A model generated the notes under the pieces. The model was given only the letters and a program-made list of their open reading frames with translations. It searched no databases and was not told the DNA's origin. A program made the translations under genes and the position numbers. From JAXMEQ01 sp046348225 (GTDB taxonomy: Bacteria; Pseudomonadota; Gammaproteobacteria; Burkholderiales; Burkholderiaceae_C), in contig JAXMEQ010000008.1 of NCBI GenBank assembly GCA_046348225.1, forward strand, positions 158,652-222,651: a stretch of 64,000 nucleotides of DNA, read 5' to 3'. This document shows positions 14,997 through 23,085 of the stretch, in pieces. Position 1 is the stretch's first letter; each line of letters starts with the position of its first letter.

Positions 14997-16547
14997 ATGA
15001 CGGCACAACAACAACGGCTGGAGGCACTGTCGCCGGAGCGCCTGAAAGGCATCCGTCGCGGCATTGAAAAGGAAAGCCTGCGCGCGCTGGCCGACGGCGC
15101 ACTGGCGCTCACGCCGCACCCGCTGGCGCTGGGCTCGGCACTCACGCACCCGCACATCACCACCGATTACAGCGAGTCGCAGCTGGAGCTCATCACGGGT
15201 GTGCATGCCGGCGTCGAGGCCTGCCTCGAAGAACTCACGCAGATCCACCAGTTCACCTACCGCGTGCTGCGCGATGCGGGGGACGAAATGCTGTGGGTGT
15301 CCAGCATGCCCTGCGGCCTGCCCACCGACGAAACCATTCCGCTGGGCCGCTACGGTTCATCGAACGTGGGGCGGGCCAAGAGCGTGTACCGCATGGGCCT
15401 GGGCCACCGCTATGGCCGGCGCATGCAGACCATCTCGGGCATCCACTACAACTGGTCACTGCCGGAGGTCAGCAGCGACCAGTACTTCGCGCTCATCCGC
15501 AATTTCCGCCGCCACGCCTTCCTGCTGCTGTACCTGCTGGGCGCTTCGCCGGCCGTGTGCCCCACATTCGTGGCCGGCCGCCAGCACGAGCTGCAGAAGC
15601 TGGGCGAGCACGCGCTGTACATGCCGCATGGCACGTCGCTGCGCATGGGACGCCTGGGCTACCAGAGCGACGCACAGGCCAGCCTGGCCGTGAGCTACAA
15701 CGGACTGGACGGCTATGCCAGCTCGCTGCACGACGCGCTCACCCGGCCTTACCCGCCCTACGAGGCGATCGGCATTCTGAACCCGGGGGGCGACTACAAC
15801 CAGCTCGCCACCACGCTGCTGCAGATCGAAAACGAGTTCTACGGCACCATCCGTCCCAAACGCGTCATCTTCCCGGGCGAGCGCCCGCTGCACGCGCTGC
15901 GCGAGCGCGGCGTGGAATATGTGGAGGTGCGGCTGCTCGACCTGGACCCGTTTGTGCCGATCGGTATCACGGCGCGCAGCCTGCGGCTGCTGGACGTGTT
16001 CCTGCTGCACTGCCTGCTGGCCGACAGCCCGCCCGACACGCCGCAGGAAATTGCCGAGCTCAAGCACAACCAGCACCACACCGCCGCACGCGGCCGGGAG
16101 CCGGGCCTGACGCTGCTGCGCGGTGGCCGCGAAGTGAAACTCACCGAATGGGGCCTGGAGCTGGTGGATCGCTTTGGCGCGATTGCCGCCAGCCTGGATG
16201 CCGTGCATGGCACCACGGCGTATGGCGACGCCGTACGCGACGCCCGGGCGGCACTCGCGGCCCCGGACAGCCTGCCGTCGGCCCGTGTGCTGGAGGCCAT
16301 GGCGCGCGAGCATGGCAATTCGTTCATCAGCTTCACGCGCGCGCAGTCACTGCGCACCCGCGAGCACCTGCGCAACCTGCCGCTGGCGCCGGAGGTTCAG
16401 GCCCGCTTCGAGGCCATGGCCGCACAGTCGGTGAAAGACCAGAAGCAGATCGAGGCCAACGACAGCCTGCCGTTCGAGATCTACCGCCAGCAGTATGTGT
16501 CGGCCGAGCGGCTGGGACTGAACCGGCGCGAGGCAGTGGCGCACTGA
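14997..16547 (+). CDS. gshA: glutamate-cysteine ligase
   Basis: A 516-residue enzyme of the proteobacterial class 1 GshA family, close to the 518 residues of the E. coli enzyme. It condenses glutamate and cysteine with ATP, the first step of glutathione synthesis. Recognisable segments are RGIEKESLR (22-30), TDYSESQLELIT (57-68), HYNWSLP, YEAIGILNPGGDYNQL, VEYVEVRLLDLDPF and FISFTRAQS. The product is cytoplasmic. gshB is not adjacent. The gene stands alone between divergent and convergent neighbours. Confidence 0.95.
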   Translation: MTAQQQRLEALSPERLKGIRRGIEKESLRALADGALALTPHPLALGSALTHPHITTDYSESQLELITGVHAGVEACLEELTQIHQFTYRVLRDAGDEMLWVSSMPCGLPTDETIPLGRYGSSNVGRAKSVYRMGLGHRYGRRMQTISGIHYNWSLPEVSSDQYFALIRNFRRHAFLLLYLLGASPAVCPTFVAGRQHELQKLGEHALYMPHGTSLRMGRLGYQSDAQASLAVSYNGLDGYASSLHDALTRPYPPYEAIGILNPGGDYNQLATTLLQIENEFYGTIRPKRVIFPGERPLHALRERGVEYVEVRLLDLDPFVPIGITARSLRLLDVFLLHCLLADSPPDTPQEIAELKHNQHHTAARGREPGLTLLRGGREVKLTEWGLELVDRFGAIAASLDAVHGTTAYGDAVRDARAALAAPDSLPSARVLEAMAREHGNSFISFTRAQSLRTREHLRNLPLAPEVQARFEAMAAQSVKDQKQIEANDSLPFEIYRQQYVSAERLGLNRREAVAH

Positions 16548-16587
16548 CCTCGCGGCGGGGCGCGGTGGGCGCCCCCCGGCGCCGGGA

Positions 16588-17061
16588 TCAGACTTCGCCG
16601 CCGAACTTCTTGATCAGGTTGGCGACGTACTTGTCGACGAGCTTTTCAAACTCGCCTTCCACCACCGGCACCACGATCATTTTCATGAGGCCGGGCAGCG
16701 GAACGTCCACGGTGCCCTTGATCTTCAGCTCGATCTGGGTGGACTTGCCCTTGTTGTCGGTGATCTTCCAGCCGCCGCCGACCTGGGCGTTGCCCACGCC
16801 CTTGACCGGCGTCCACTTGACGGTGCCCTTGGCCTTGTCGCTCACATACTTGCTGGCGTATACGGTCTGGATGTTCACCTGCGCGGTGCCCACCTTTTCC
16901 ATCTCCCACTTGTAGACACCGTCGCCCATGTCGGTGAGCTTGTCCACCTTGGGGAAATGGCTCACGGACACCGGCACGTCGGCCAGCACCGCAAACACAT
17001 CGGCCGCCTTGGCCTTGACTTCAAATTCGTAGCCCAGATCAATATCGACGCTGATGGCCAT
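16588..17061 (-). CDS. SRPBCC (START-like) family protein
   Basis: A 157-residue cytoplasmic protein with the SRPBCC layout: a first strand SVDIDLGYEFEVKAKAADVF, a helix VFAVLADVPVSVSHFP, a set of beta strands, and a long C-terminal helix (EGEFEKLVDKYVANLIKKF). The deep pocket of this fold binds hydrophobic ligands. No function can be assigned. The ATG at 17061 follows a good AAAGGAGACAAG ribosome site. It is followed by nothing on its strand until beyond the convergent gshA. Confidence 0.75.
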   Translation of the reverse strand: MAISVDIDLGYEFEVKAKAADVFAVLADVPVSVSHFPKVDKLTDMGDGVYKWEMEKVGTAQVNIQTVYASKYVSDKAKGTVKWTPVKGVGNAQVGGGWKITDNKGKSTQIELKIKGTVDVPLPGLMKMIVVPVVEGEFEKLVDKYVANLIKKFGGEV

Positions 17062-17128
17062 CTTGTCTCCTTTGTTGTGCAATCAGGGGTGGCTCATTCT
17101 GCCACCGGCCCCGGGCGGGCCGCAGCGC

Positions 17129-17467
17129 TTACTTGCCGAAGCTGGCGGCGGCAAACGCGGTGGCGCGCTGGGTCGTGGCCAGCGCAGCGCCCACCAGCGT
17201 GTCCACCACCACGGTGGCGCCGTCGGCGGTCAGGGCGATGCCCTTGGCGTAGTAGCCGCTGAACACCTTCTGTGCGTGCGCCGCGTTCTTGCGGGTTTCC
17301 GGCTTGAGCTGGGGGGCGGATTCCTTCAGCGCGGCGTTCCAGCGTTGCGTGAAGGCTTCGTTGATGCGTTCGCCGCCGGCGCGGTAGGCGTCGATGATCT
17401 GGTGGGCGGTGCTGCCCACGGTGGCGATGACGCCGGTGGCGGCCTTGGAGAATTCGTTGGTGGTCAT
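17129..17467 (-). CDS. phasin-like hypothetical protein
   Basis: A 112-residue protein, Ala rich and predicted mostly helical, without a signal peptide. The patterns (STAHQIIDAYRAGGERINEAF, KVFSGYYAKGIALTADGATVVVDT) recall short phasin-like proteins that coat polyhydroxyalkanoate granules, but no diagnostic motif is present. The ribosome site AAAGGACTTTGCC precedes the ATG. Its SRPBCC neighbour downstream is on the same strand 67 bases away, so both may share a transcript. Confidence 0.5.
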   Translation of the reverse strand: MTTNEFSKAATGVIATVGSTAHQIIDAYRAGGERINEAFTQRWNAALKESAPQLKPETRKNAAHAQKVFSGYYAKGIALTADGATVVVDTLVGAALATTQRATAFAAASFGK

Positions 17468-17542
17468 GGCAAAGTCCTTTCGGTGAATGCCACGATTGTC
17501 CGGAAGCCGCCTAGGGCCTGCGCCCTAAAGGGCAGGATTTTC

Positions 17543-17815
17543 CTAGAGGTCGAGCACTAGAACCGGGCTCCTGCTGCGCGAGATGCAGGGCATGAAACAG
17601 TCGTTGGCGGCCTGCTCCTCGGGCGTGAGGTACATGTCCCAGTGGTCCGGCTCACCCTCCAGCACCCGCGTCAGGCAGGTGCCACACACCCCCTGCTGGC
17701 ACGAGGTGGCGACTTCCACCCCGCAGGCCTGCAGCGCTTCCAGCACGCTCTGGCCGGCCGCCACCGGAACGACCCGGCCCGAGCGGGCGAGCTTCACTTC
17801 AAATTCAGTGCCCAT
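17543..17815 (-). CDS. stand-alone [2Fe-2S] ferredoxin of the Rieske oxygenase operon
   Basis: A 90-residue protein equal to only the C-terminal ferredoxin domain of phthalate-dioxygenase-reductase/VanB-type enzymes. It has C39, C44, C47 and C77, and the family signature CQQGVCGTCLTRVLEGEPDH, with the C-terminal SPVLVLDL. The FMN and NAD domains that normally precede it are absent, and the start overlaps the oxygenase stop by one base (TGATG), so the short form is genuine and not a fragment of a longer frame. It should pass electrons to the Rieske oxygenase; the reductase must be encoded elsewhere. Confidence 0.87.
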   Translation of the reverse strand: MGTEFEVKLARSGRVVPVAAGQSVLEALQACGVEVATSCQQGVCGTCLTRVLEGEPDHWDMYLTPEEQAANDCFMPCISRSRSPVLVLDL

Positions 17816-19029
17816 CAGGTCTCCAGGAAATTGCCGGCGCTGAATTTCACCGGGGGCGCATCCAGGTCAAAGCAGACACCCGCCGGGTCGCCGCCACGGG
17901 CCACGGTGTCCAGCTGCTTTTGCAGCAGGCGGCGCAGCATCACGATGCCGCGGTCGCTGGTGGCCAGGTGCTCTTCGGAATGCTTCGCAATGGCCCCCTG
18001 GCTGACCATGGCCTCGTGGTCGCCGGGGAACTGCTGGTGTTCTTCCTCGGTGAGCTCTTCCCAGAGCTTGCCGCCCAGCCGCGAGCGCATGCGTTGCAGC
18101 TCGCCCTGTTCCTTCACCCGCCCCACCACGTAGATGCGGAAGCTGTGGTCGTCGATCGGCAGCACCCAGCCCAGCGACTCGACCATGCCGTAGCGTCCGA
18201 TGCGCGGGCTCGGGATCACGCGCAGCGTGGGCAGGCCGGCCTCGCTGATGCGGCGCAGTGTGGTGCCGTCGGGCAGCTTGCGCAGTGACAGCGTGCGCAC
18301 AGAAATGTCGGTGGTGTCCCAGCTGACCTCTGGCATCACGGCCATCTGCGGCACAAACTGCGTGCCGCTGAAGCTGGAATGAAGAATGACCACGTGGAAC
18401 GGGTCCACCAGGTTCTCGTAGTGCTGCAGCCAGTTGCACGGGATGACCTGCGGGCCGCCGCCGCCAATGCTGCGGTCGTCGGCTTCCAGGAACTCGCCGG
18501 GCTCCAGGGTTTCCAGGCACTCGTAGCGCGGCAGCACCGGCTTTTTCTCCGGCGGCCCCATGTACGCCCATACCAGGCCATAGCGCTCCTCGACCGGGTA
18601 CCAGGGCTGGCGCACCTTGTCGCGCGCGCGCCCCAGTTCCGGCTCGCAGGGCTGCTCCACGCAGTGGCCCTGCACATCAAACAGCCAGCCGTGGTAGCAG
18701 CAGCGTATGCCGCGCTCTTCCACCTTGCCGTAATAAAGCGACGTGCCGCGGTGGGCACAGTGCGGGTACACCAGCCCCGGCCGCCCGGTCTTGTCGCGAA
18801 ACAGGATCAGGTCTTCGCCCAGCACCCGCACCTTGCGCGGCACGTCGCTGGCGTCTGCCGCCAGGCCGACCGGGTGCCAGTAGCGGCGCAGCAGCTCGCC
18901 CATGGGCGTGCCGGGGCCAACTTCGGTGAGGTCGCGCTTGTAGCTGGGCGCCGGCCGGCCATAGGCAGTGCCGGTGTCCACCGTGATCGGAATCACGCGG
19001 GGCCGCGCTTCAGGGGTTGAATGGTCCAT
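17815..19029 (-). CDS. Rieske aromatic-ring-hydroxylating oxygenase, alpha subunit
   Basis: A 404-residue protein. The Rieske cluster ligands are C91, H93, C110 and H113 (YPHCAHRG and RCCYHGW). The mononuclear iron site is N206-x-x-D209-x-x-H212-x4-H217 (ENLVDPFHVVILH). The layout resembles single-component alpha-type oxygenases of the phthalate/phenoxybenzoate group, which hydroxylate or demethylate aromatic acids. The substrate cannot be read from sequence. It forms an operon with the TctC receptor upstream (13 bases) and the ferredoxin downstream (overlap), which together suggest uptake and oxidation of an aromatic acid under control of the divergent LysR regulator. Confidence 0.9.
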   Translation of the reverse strand: MDHSTPEARPRVIPITVDTGTAYGRPAPSYKRDLTEVGPGTPMGELLRRYWHPVGLAADASDVPRKVRVLGEDLILFRDKTGRPGLVYPHCAHRGTSLYYGKVEERGIRCCYHGWLFDVQGHCVEQPCEPELGRARDKVRQPWYPVEERYGLVWAYMGPPEKKPVLPRYECLETLEPGEFLEADDRSIGGGGPQVIPCNWLQHYENLVDPFHVVILHSSFSGTQFVPQMAVMPEVSWDTTDISVRTLSLRKLPDGTTLRRISEAGLPTLRVIPSPRIGRYGMVESLGWVLPIDDHSFRIYVVGRVKEQGELQRMRSRLGGKLWEELTEEEHQQFPGDHEAMVSQGAIAKHSEEHLATSDRGIVMLRRLLQKQLDTVARGGDPAGVCFDLDAPPVKFSAGNFLET

Positions 19030-19042
19030 GGCGGTACGGTCC

Positions 19043-20017
19043 TTATTGCGCGGTCACACCGGCGGCTTTGATGAGTTCCGCCACGCGCGGGTAGTCGGCT
19101 GTGAACACCTGCATGAACTGGGCGGGCGTGTTGCCCAGCGGCTCGAAGCCGTAGCCGGTGAGCCGGGCCTGCACATCCGGCATGGCCGTGATCTCGCGCA
19201 GCGCCGTCACCCAGGCGGCCTGGATGTCGGCCGGCAGCCGGGCCGGCGCGTACATGCCGATCCAGCTGTCCACGTCGAAGCCCGCGAAACCCTGCTCGCC
19301 GAAGGTCGGCACATTGGGCATGGTGGATACGCGGCGCGTGCCGGCCACGCCCAGCACCTTCATCTTGCCGCCCTGCACCTGGGCGCGTGCGGTGGACGGG
19401 TTGGCCCAGGCAAAGTCGAGCAGGTCACCAAACAGGTCGCTGTGCACCGCCGCCTCGGCCTTGTAGGGCACATGGGTCAGTTTGGCGCCGCTCTGGCGCT
19501 GCAGCAGCTCGCCAAACAGGTGGGCCGACGAGCCGCTGCCCCAGGTGCCGTAGTTCAGCGGCTTGGGTGACTTTTTGGCGTACTCGACGAATTCCTTCAG
19601 GTTGTTGAACGGTGCATTGGCGCGTGCCACGATCATCGGTCCGCCGGTGGCCAGCATCGACAGCGGCGTGAAGTCCTTCACCGGGTCATACGGCAGCTTC
19701 TGCAGGATGGCCACGTTCACGTGGGTGAGTGGCAGCGTCATCATCACGGTGTAGCCGTCGGCCGGGGCCTTGGCCACGAAGTCGGCCGCAATGATGCCGC
19801 TGGCGCCGGGCTTGGCGTCCACGATCACCGGCTGGCCCCAGCGCGCGCTGAGCTTTTCGCCATAGACGCGCGCCAGCGTATCGATGGGCCCGCCCCCGGT
19901 GCCGAACGGCACAATGCGGATCACCCGGTTGGGGAAGGGCGCGGAGGTCTGGGCCAGCAGTGGCGTTGCCGCGAGCGCAGCGGTTGCGGCAACAAAAGTT
20001 CTACGGCTGTGCGTCAT
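19043..20017 (-). CDS. Bug/TctC-family receptor of the Rieske operon
   Basis: A 324-residue periplasmic binding protein with a twin-arginine-like signal peptide (SRRTFVAATAALAATPLLAQ, residues 4-23). The mature part has the Bug family pattern: F-P-N-R-V-I-R-I-V-P-F-G-T-G-G-G-P-I-D, V-I-V-D-A-K-P-G-A-S-G, Y-D-P-V-K-D-F-T-P-L. The CAGGAGACTTGCACC leader gives a strong ribosome site. It probably captures the aromatic substrate of the oxygenase encoded next; no TctA/TctB genes are nearby. Confidence 0.88.
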   Translation of the reverse strand: MTHSRRTFVAATAALAATPLLAQTSAPFPNRVIRIVPFGTGGGPIDTLARVYGEKLSARWGQPVIVDAKPGASGIIAADFVAKAPADGYTVMMTLPLTHVNVAILQKLPYDPVKDFTPLSMLATGGPMIVARANAPFNNLKEFVEYAKKSPKPLNYGTWGSGSSAHLFGELLQRQSGAKLTHVPYKAEAAVHSDLFGDLLDFAWANPSTARAQVQGGKMKVLGVAGTRRVSTMPNVPTFGEQGFAGFDVDSWIGMYAPARLPADIQAAWVTALREITAMPDVQARLTGYGFEPLGNTPAQFMQVFTADYPRVAELIKAAGVTAQ

Positions 20018-20105
20018 GGTGCAAGTCTCCTGTCGTTGTGGTCGGAACCCGGCCATGATGCGGTGGCACAGGGACTGACGCAATTCGATTGTTTGGATAT
20101 GAGAT
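20018..20105. promoter_or_regulatory. divergent promoter region, tctC/Rieske operon and lysR
   Basis: This 88-base space separates two divergent starts. The lysR-proximal half is AT rich (GCAATTCGATTGTTTGGATATGAGATATG) and contains ATAT-GAG-ATAT. Control of the Rieske operon by the adjacent LysR protein from this space is expected from gene arrangement. A specific T-N11-A box could not be chosen with confidence. Confidence 0.4.
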
Positions 20106-21026
20106 ATGAACCCGCGTGATATCCGCAGCCTGGACATCGGCATGCTGCGCACCTTCGACGCGCTGATGCGCGAGGGCAGCGTCTCGCGCGCCGCGGCGCG
20201 GCTGTTCCTGAGCCAGCCGGCGGTCAGTGCCTCGCTCAACCGCCTGCGCGAAGCCTTTGACGACCCGCTGTTCACGCGCACGGCCCATGGCGTCACACCC
20301 ACGCCGCGGGCCCATGCGCTGGCGCCGCAGGTGGGCAAGGTGCTGGCCGACATCGCGGCCCTGCTCGAAGCCGACCAGCCATTCAACCCCGCCACCTCCG
20401 GCCGCATCTTCCGCATCGCAGGCTCTGACCACGCGAGCCGCAACATCCTGCCGGTGCTGGGGCAGACGCTGGCGGCCTGCGGCTCCGGCATCCGCATCGT
20501 CTGGGAGCCACCCGGTACCTGGTCGCTGCCCGAGCGGCTGCACCGCGGCGACCTGGACCTGGCCGTGGTGGCGCGCATCAAGATGCCGCGCGACATGGAA
20601 ACCCTCACGCTGTACGAAGACCACTATGTGTACGCCCTGCGCGCCGGCCACCCGCGCGCCGGTGAGCCGCTCACGCTCGACATGTTCTGCGAGATTCCGC
20701 AGATCTTTCTGGGCTATGGCTCGTCGATCCTGGACGACACCATCGACGACCTGCTGCAGGCCGAAGGCTGCCAGCGGCTGGCGCAGATCGCCGTCACCAG
20801 CTTTGGCCAGATCATCCACCAGCTGCAGCACAGCGACCACGCGGCCATCCTGGGCTCGCGCGTGGCCCAGGCCCATGCCGACAAGCTGCACATCCAGCCG
20901 CTGCCGTTCACGTTGCCGGGCTACCAGTCGTTGCTGTGCTGGGACGCCCGCACGCATGCCGACGCCGGCATCCAGTGGCTCAAGAAGGAGATCCTGGCCT
21001 GCTACCAGCCCCGGGCCGCGGGCTAG
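20106..21026 (+). CDS. LysR-family transcriptional regulator
   Basis: A 306-residue protein. The N-terminal winged helix-turn-helix (L9-L70) reads DIGMLRTFDALMREGSVSRAAARLFLSQPAVSASLNRLREAF, followed by DPLFTRTAHGVTPTPRA. The effector-binding domain runs from about residue 95. It resembles the NahR/LinR/PcpR-like branch, which responds to aromatic compounds. It is transcribed away from the TctC-Rieske-ferredoxin operon, the classic arrangement for a LysR activator. The stop overlaps that of the convergent hypothetical gene by four bases (CTAG). Confidence 0.9.
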   Translation: MNPRDIRSLDIGMLRTFDALMREGSVSRAAARLFLSQPAVSASLNRLREAFDDPLFTRTAHGVTPTPRAHALAPQVGKVLADIAALLEADQPFNPATSGRIFRIAGSDHASRNILPVLGQTLAACGSGIRIVWEPPGTWSLPERLHRGDLDLAVVARIKMPRDMETLTLYEDHYVYALRAGHPRAGEPLTLDMFCEIPQIFLGYGSSILDDTIDDLLQAEGCQRLAQIAVTSFGQIIHQLQHSDHAAILGSRVAQAHADKLHIQPLPFTLPGYQSLLCWDARTHADAGIQWLKKEILACYQPRAAG

Positions 21027-21658
21027 ACCAGCCCGGCCGGCTCGGTGGGGCGGAAGGCTTGCGGGCCGGCATCGGCGGCCCCGGCACCGTGGTGGCGGTC
21101 ACCCTCGGCCATCATTTTTTCCAGGGCCTCCCGTCGCGCCTGCGCCGGCGCCTGGGAATGTTGCAGCAGCGGCGAGGGCACATGCGCCGCGGCGGCGGGC
21201 AGTGGCGGCTGCACGGGTGCGGGTGGCTGCACCACCGGTGCGGCCTTCCAGAAACCGGCGTCCGGCATGACGGGGCAGACGCTGTTGTCGGGCAGGGCAA
21301 ACTGCCACGACACACCGGCAAACCAGCCTTCGGCCAGTGGGTCAAAAATCATCAGGCGGCTCTGGAAGCTGCCTTGCAGCGCAACGCACAGCGGCAGCAG
21401 GCGTGGCTCCCAGTGCCGCAGCAGCAGACGCACATGCATGCCCGGCTTGCCCTCGCGCGACATGGTGTTGAGCGTTTCCACGCCCACCCACTCCGCTGGA
21501 ATGCCATGCAGCCGCAATGTGTCGCGCAGCACCACCCGCACCAGTTCGCGCCGCGTCGCCGCCGGCGAGGTGGACGACTGGGTGGAACTGCGCAGCACGG
21601 TCGAAGCCGGCTTCTTGCGCGCACTCGGGTTGCCAAAAAGCAGGTCGATCAGGCTCAT
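21023..21658 (-). CDS. conserved hypothetical protein
   Basis: A 211-residue cytoplasmic protein that I do not recognise. Residues 1-35 are basic and Ser/Thr rich (NPSARKKPASTVLRSS). Residues 36-125 look like a compact folded domain (TRRELVRVVLRDTLRLHGIPAEWVG, then SREGKPGMHVRLLLRHWEPRLL). The C-terminal 80 residues are Pro/Ala rich and probably disordered. The start MSLIDLLFGNPS at 21658 is chosen because residues upstream of it are not protein-like. It is monocistronic and convergent with lysR. Confidence 0.65.
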   Translation of the reverse strand: MSLIDLLFGNPSARKKPASTVLRSSTQSSTSPAATRRELVRVVLRDTLRLHGIPAEWVGVETLNTMSREGKPGMHVRLLLRHWEPRLLPLCVALQGSFQSRLMIFDPLAEGWFAGVSWQFALPDNSVCPVMPDAGFWKAAPVVQPPAPVQPPLPAAAAHVPSPLLQHSQAPAQARREALEKMMAEGDRHHGAGAADAGPQAFRPTEPAGLV

Positions 21659-21807
21659 GGGGTGCTTTGACGGACGGGTGTAACGGGGTGGTATTAAAAT
21701 GTAACAGAATTGAGCGCGATGAAAGGGCTCGATGAAAGGGGCGCGCCGCCCGTCCCCCGAATGCCCTTGTGCGCACCGAAATCGACCCGCGGCGCACAAT
21801 GCTCGCC

Positions 21808-22209
21808 ATGAGTACCCTCCAGCCCCCGGCCAACCCGGAAAAAGACCCGCGCATCAAAGCCGTGTTTGACGACATCCGCGCCACGCGCAATACCGAGTTC
21901 ATCAACAACCTGTGGCGTTACCTGGCGTTTGACCCGGCGCTGCTGGAGTCCACCTGGGCCGAGGTCAAGCGCGTCATGGCCACGCCCTCGTCGCTGGACC
22001 CGCTGACCAAGGAACTGGTCTACATCACCGCGTCCATCATCAACAACTGCAGCTATTGCGTGCATTCGCACACAGCCGCCGCCAAAGCCAGGGGCATGAC
22101 GGCCGAACAGCACGCCGAGCTGATGGCCATCGTGGGCCTGGCCGCCAAGACCAACCAGCTGGCCACTGCGCTGCAGGTGCCGCTGGACCAGGCGTTCGAC
22201 AAGGGTTGA
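21808..22209 (+). CDS. carboxymuconolactone decarboxylase/AhpD-like protein
   Basis: A 133-residue all-helical protein. It has the AhpD-type redox motif E69-x11-C81-x-x-C84-x-x-x-H88 (KELVYITASIINNCSYCVHSH), which in AhpD supplies peroxidase or disulfide reductase activity. The spacing is that of the CMD family. The ATG at 21808 is selected over two upstream ATGs because MSTLQPPANPEKDPRI fits the family N-terminus. The downstream esterase begins three bases after its stop, so both are co-transcribed. Confidence 0.85.
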   Translation: MSTLQPPANPEKDPRIKAVFDDIRATRNTEFINNLWRYLAFDPALLESTWAEVKRVMATPSSLDPLTKELVYITASIINNCSYCVHSHTAAAKARGMTAEQHAELMAIVGLAAKTNQLATALQVPLDQAFDKG

Positions 22210-22212
22210 GCC

Positions 22213-22881
22213 ATGCCGCTGCGAACCATCGAAATTGAAACCGGCGACTACCCGCGCGCCACCGTGATGCTGATGCACGGCCTGGGCGCCGACGGCAACG
22301 ACTTTGTGCCGCTGGTGCAGGAGCTGGACCTGGCGGCTGTGGGCCCGGTGCGCTTTGTATTCCCCAACGCGCCGGTGATGCCGGTGTCGCTCAATGGCGG
22401 CTATGCCATGCCGGCCTGGTACGACATCCACCCCGACCGCAGCCGCGAAGACGAAGCCGGCCTGCGCCGCTCGCAGGCCGCCATCGAAGAGCTGCTGGCG
22501 CGCGAGAAGGTGCGCGGCATTCCGGCGCGGCGCATTGTGCTGGCCGGCTTCTCGCAGGGCTGCGCCATGGCGCTCATGACCGGGCTGCGCCACGCCGAGG
22601 CGCTGGCCGGCATCGTGGGCCTGTCAGGCTACCTGCCGCTGGCGGGCCTGACAGCGGCCGAGCGCAGCGCCGCCAACCAGGCCACGCCCATCTTCATGGC
22701 GCATGGCGAGCAGGACGAGATGGTGGTCATGCCGCGTGCCACCGCATCGCGCGACGCCCTGCAGGCGCTGGGCTACAACGTGCAGTGGCAGCAATACCCC
22801 ATGCCGCATTCGGTGTGCATGGAAGAGGTGGCCGACCTCAACCGCTGGCTGCTGCAGGTGCTGGCCGACAAGCCGGCCTGA
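22213..22881 (+). CDS. carboxylesterase, acyl-protein-thioesterase-like
   Basis: A 222-residue alpha/beta hydrolase of the phospholipase/carboxylesterase (EstB/APT) family. The oxyanion segment is MLMHGLGADGNDF (residues 17-29) and the nucleophile is in GFSQGCAMAL. The Asp is in HGEQDEMV and the His in PMPHSVCMEE. It hydrolyses short carboxyl or acyl-protein esters; the physiological substrate is unknown. It is cytoplasmic, with no signal peptide. It is coupled to the AhpD-like gene. Confidence 0.9.
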   Translation: MPLRTIEIETGDYPRATVMLMHGLGADGNDFVPLVQELDLAAVGPVRFVFPNAPVMPVSLNGGYAMPAWYDIHPDRSREDEAGLRRSQAAIEELLAREKVRGIPARRIVLAGFSQGCAMALMTGLRHAEALAGIVGLSGYLPLAGLTAAERSAANQATPIFMAHGEQDEMVVMPRATASRDALQALGYNVQWQQYPMPHSVCMEEVADLNRWLLQVLADKPA

Positions 22882-22891
22882 CGCACCGCGC

Positions 22892-23035
22892 TCAGGACTT
22901 GTTCTTTTCCTTGCCGCGCGGCAGCACCGTGGTGGTGGGCGGCATGGGCCGGTCAGACGTGCCCTGCTTCGGGGGCGACGTGTCCTTCTTGGGCTTCTTG
23001 GTCATCTTGTTGCTGCGCTGTTCGCCTTTGGCCAT
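22892..23035 (-). CDS. small basic protein of the MAKGxxRSN family
   Basis: A 47-residue, Lys/Pro-rich protein beginning MAKGEQRSNKMTKKPKK. This N-terminus is shared by a family of very short conserved proteins in Proteobacteria whose function is unknown. A strong AGGAGGCTCC ribosome site (directly upstream of ATG 23035) supports real translation. It is likely disordered; the basic charge suggests nucleic-acid or ribosome contact (inference). Confidence 0.7.
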   Translation of the reverse strand: MAKGEQRSNKMTKKPKKDTSPPKQGTSDRPMPPTTTVLPRGKEKNKS

Positions 23036-23085
23036 GGAGCCTCCTGGGTTGCGGCCCCGGGGTGAAGCCGACACAGGATGTTAAA

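Noticed and set aside
20018..20105. A specific LysR T-N11-A operator
   Set aside because: Several AT-rich candidates fit equally badly. Position supports regulation but no box stands out.
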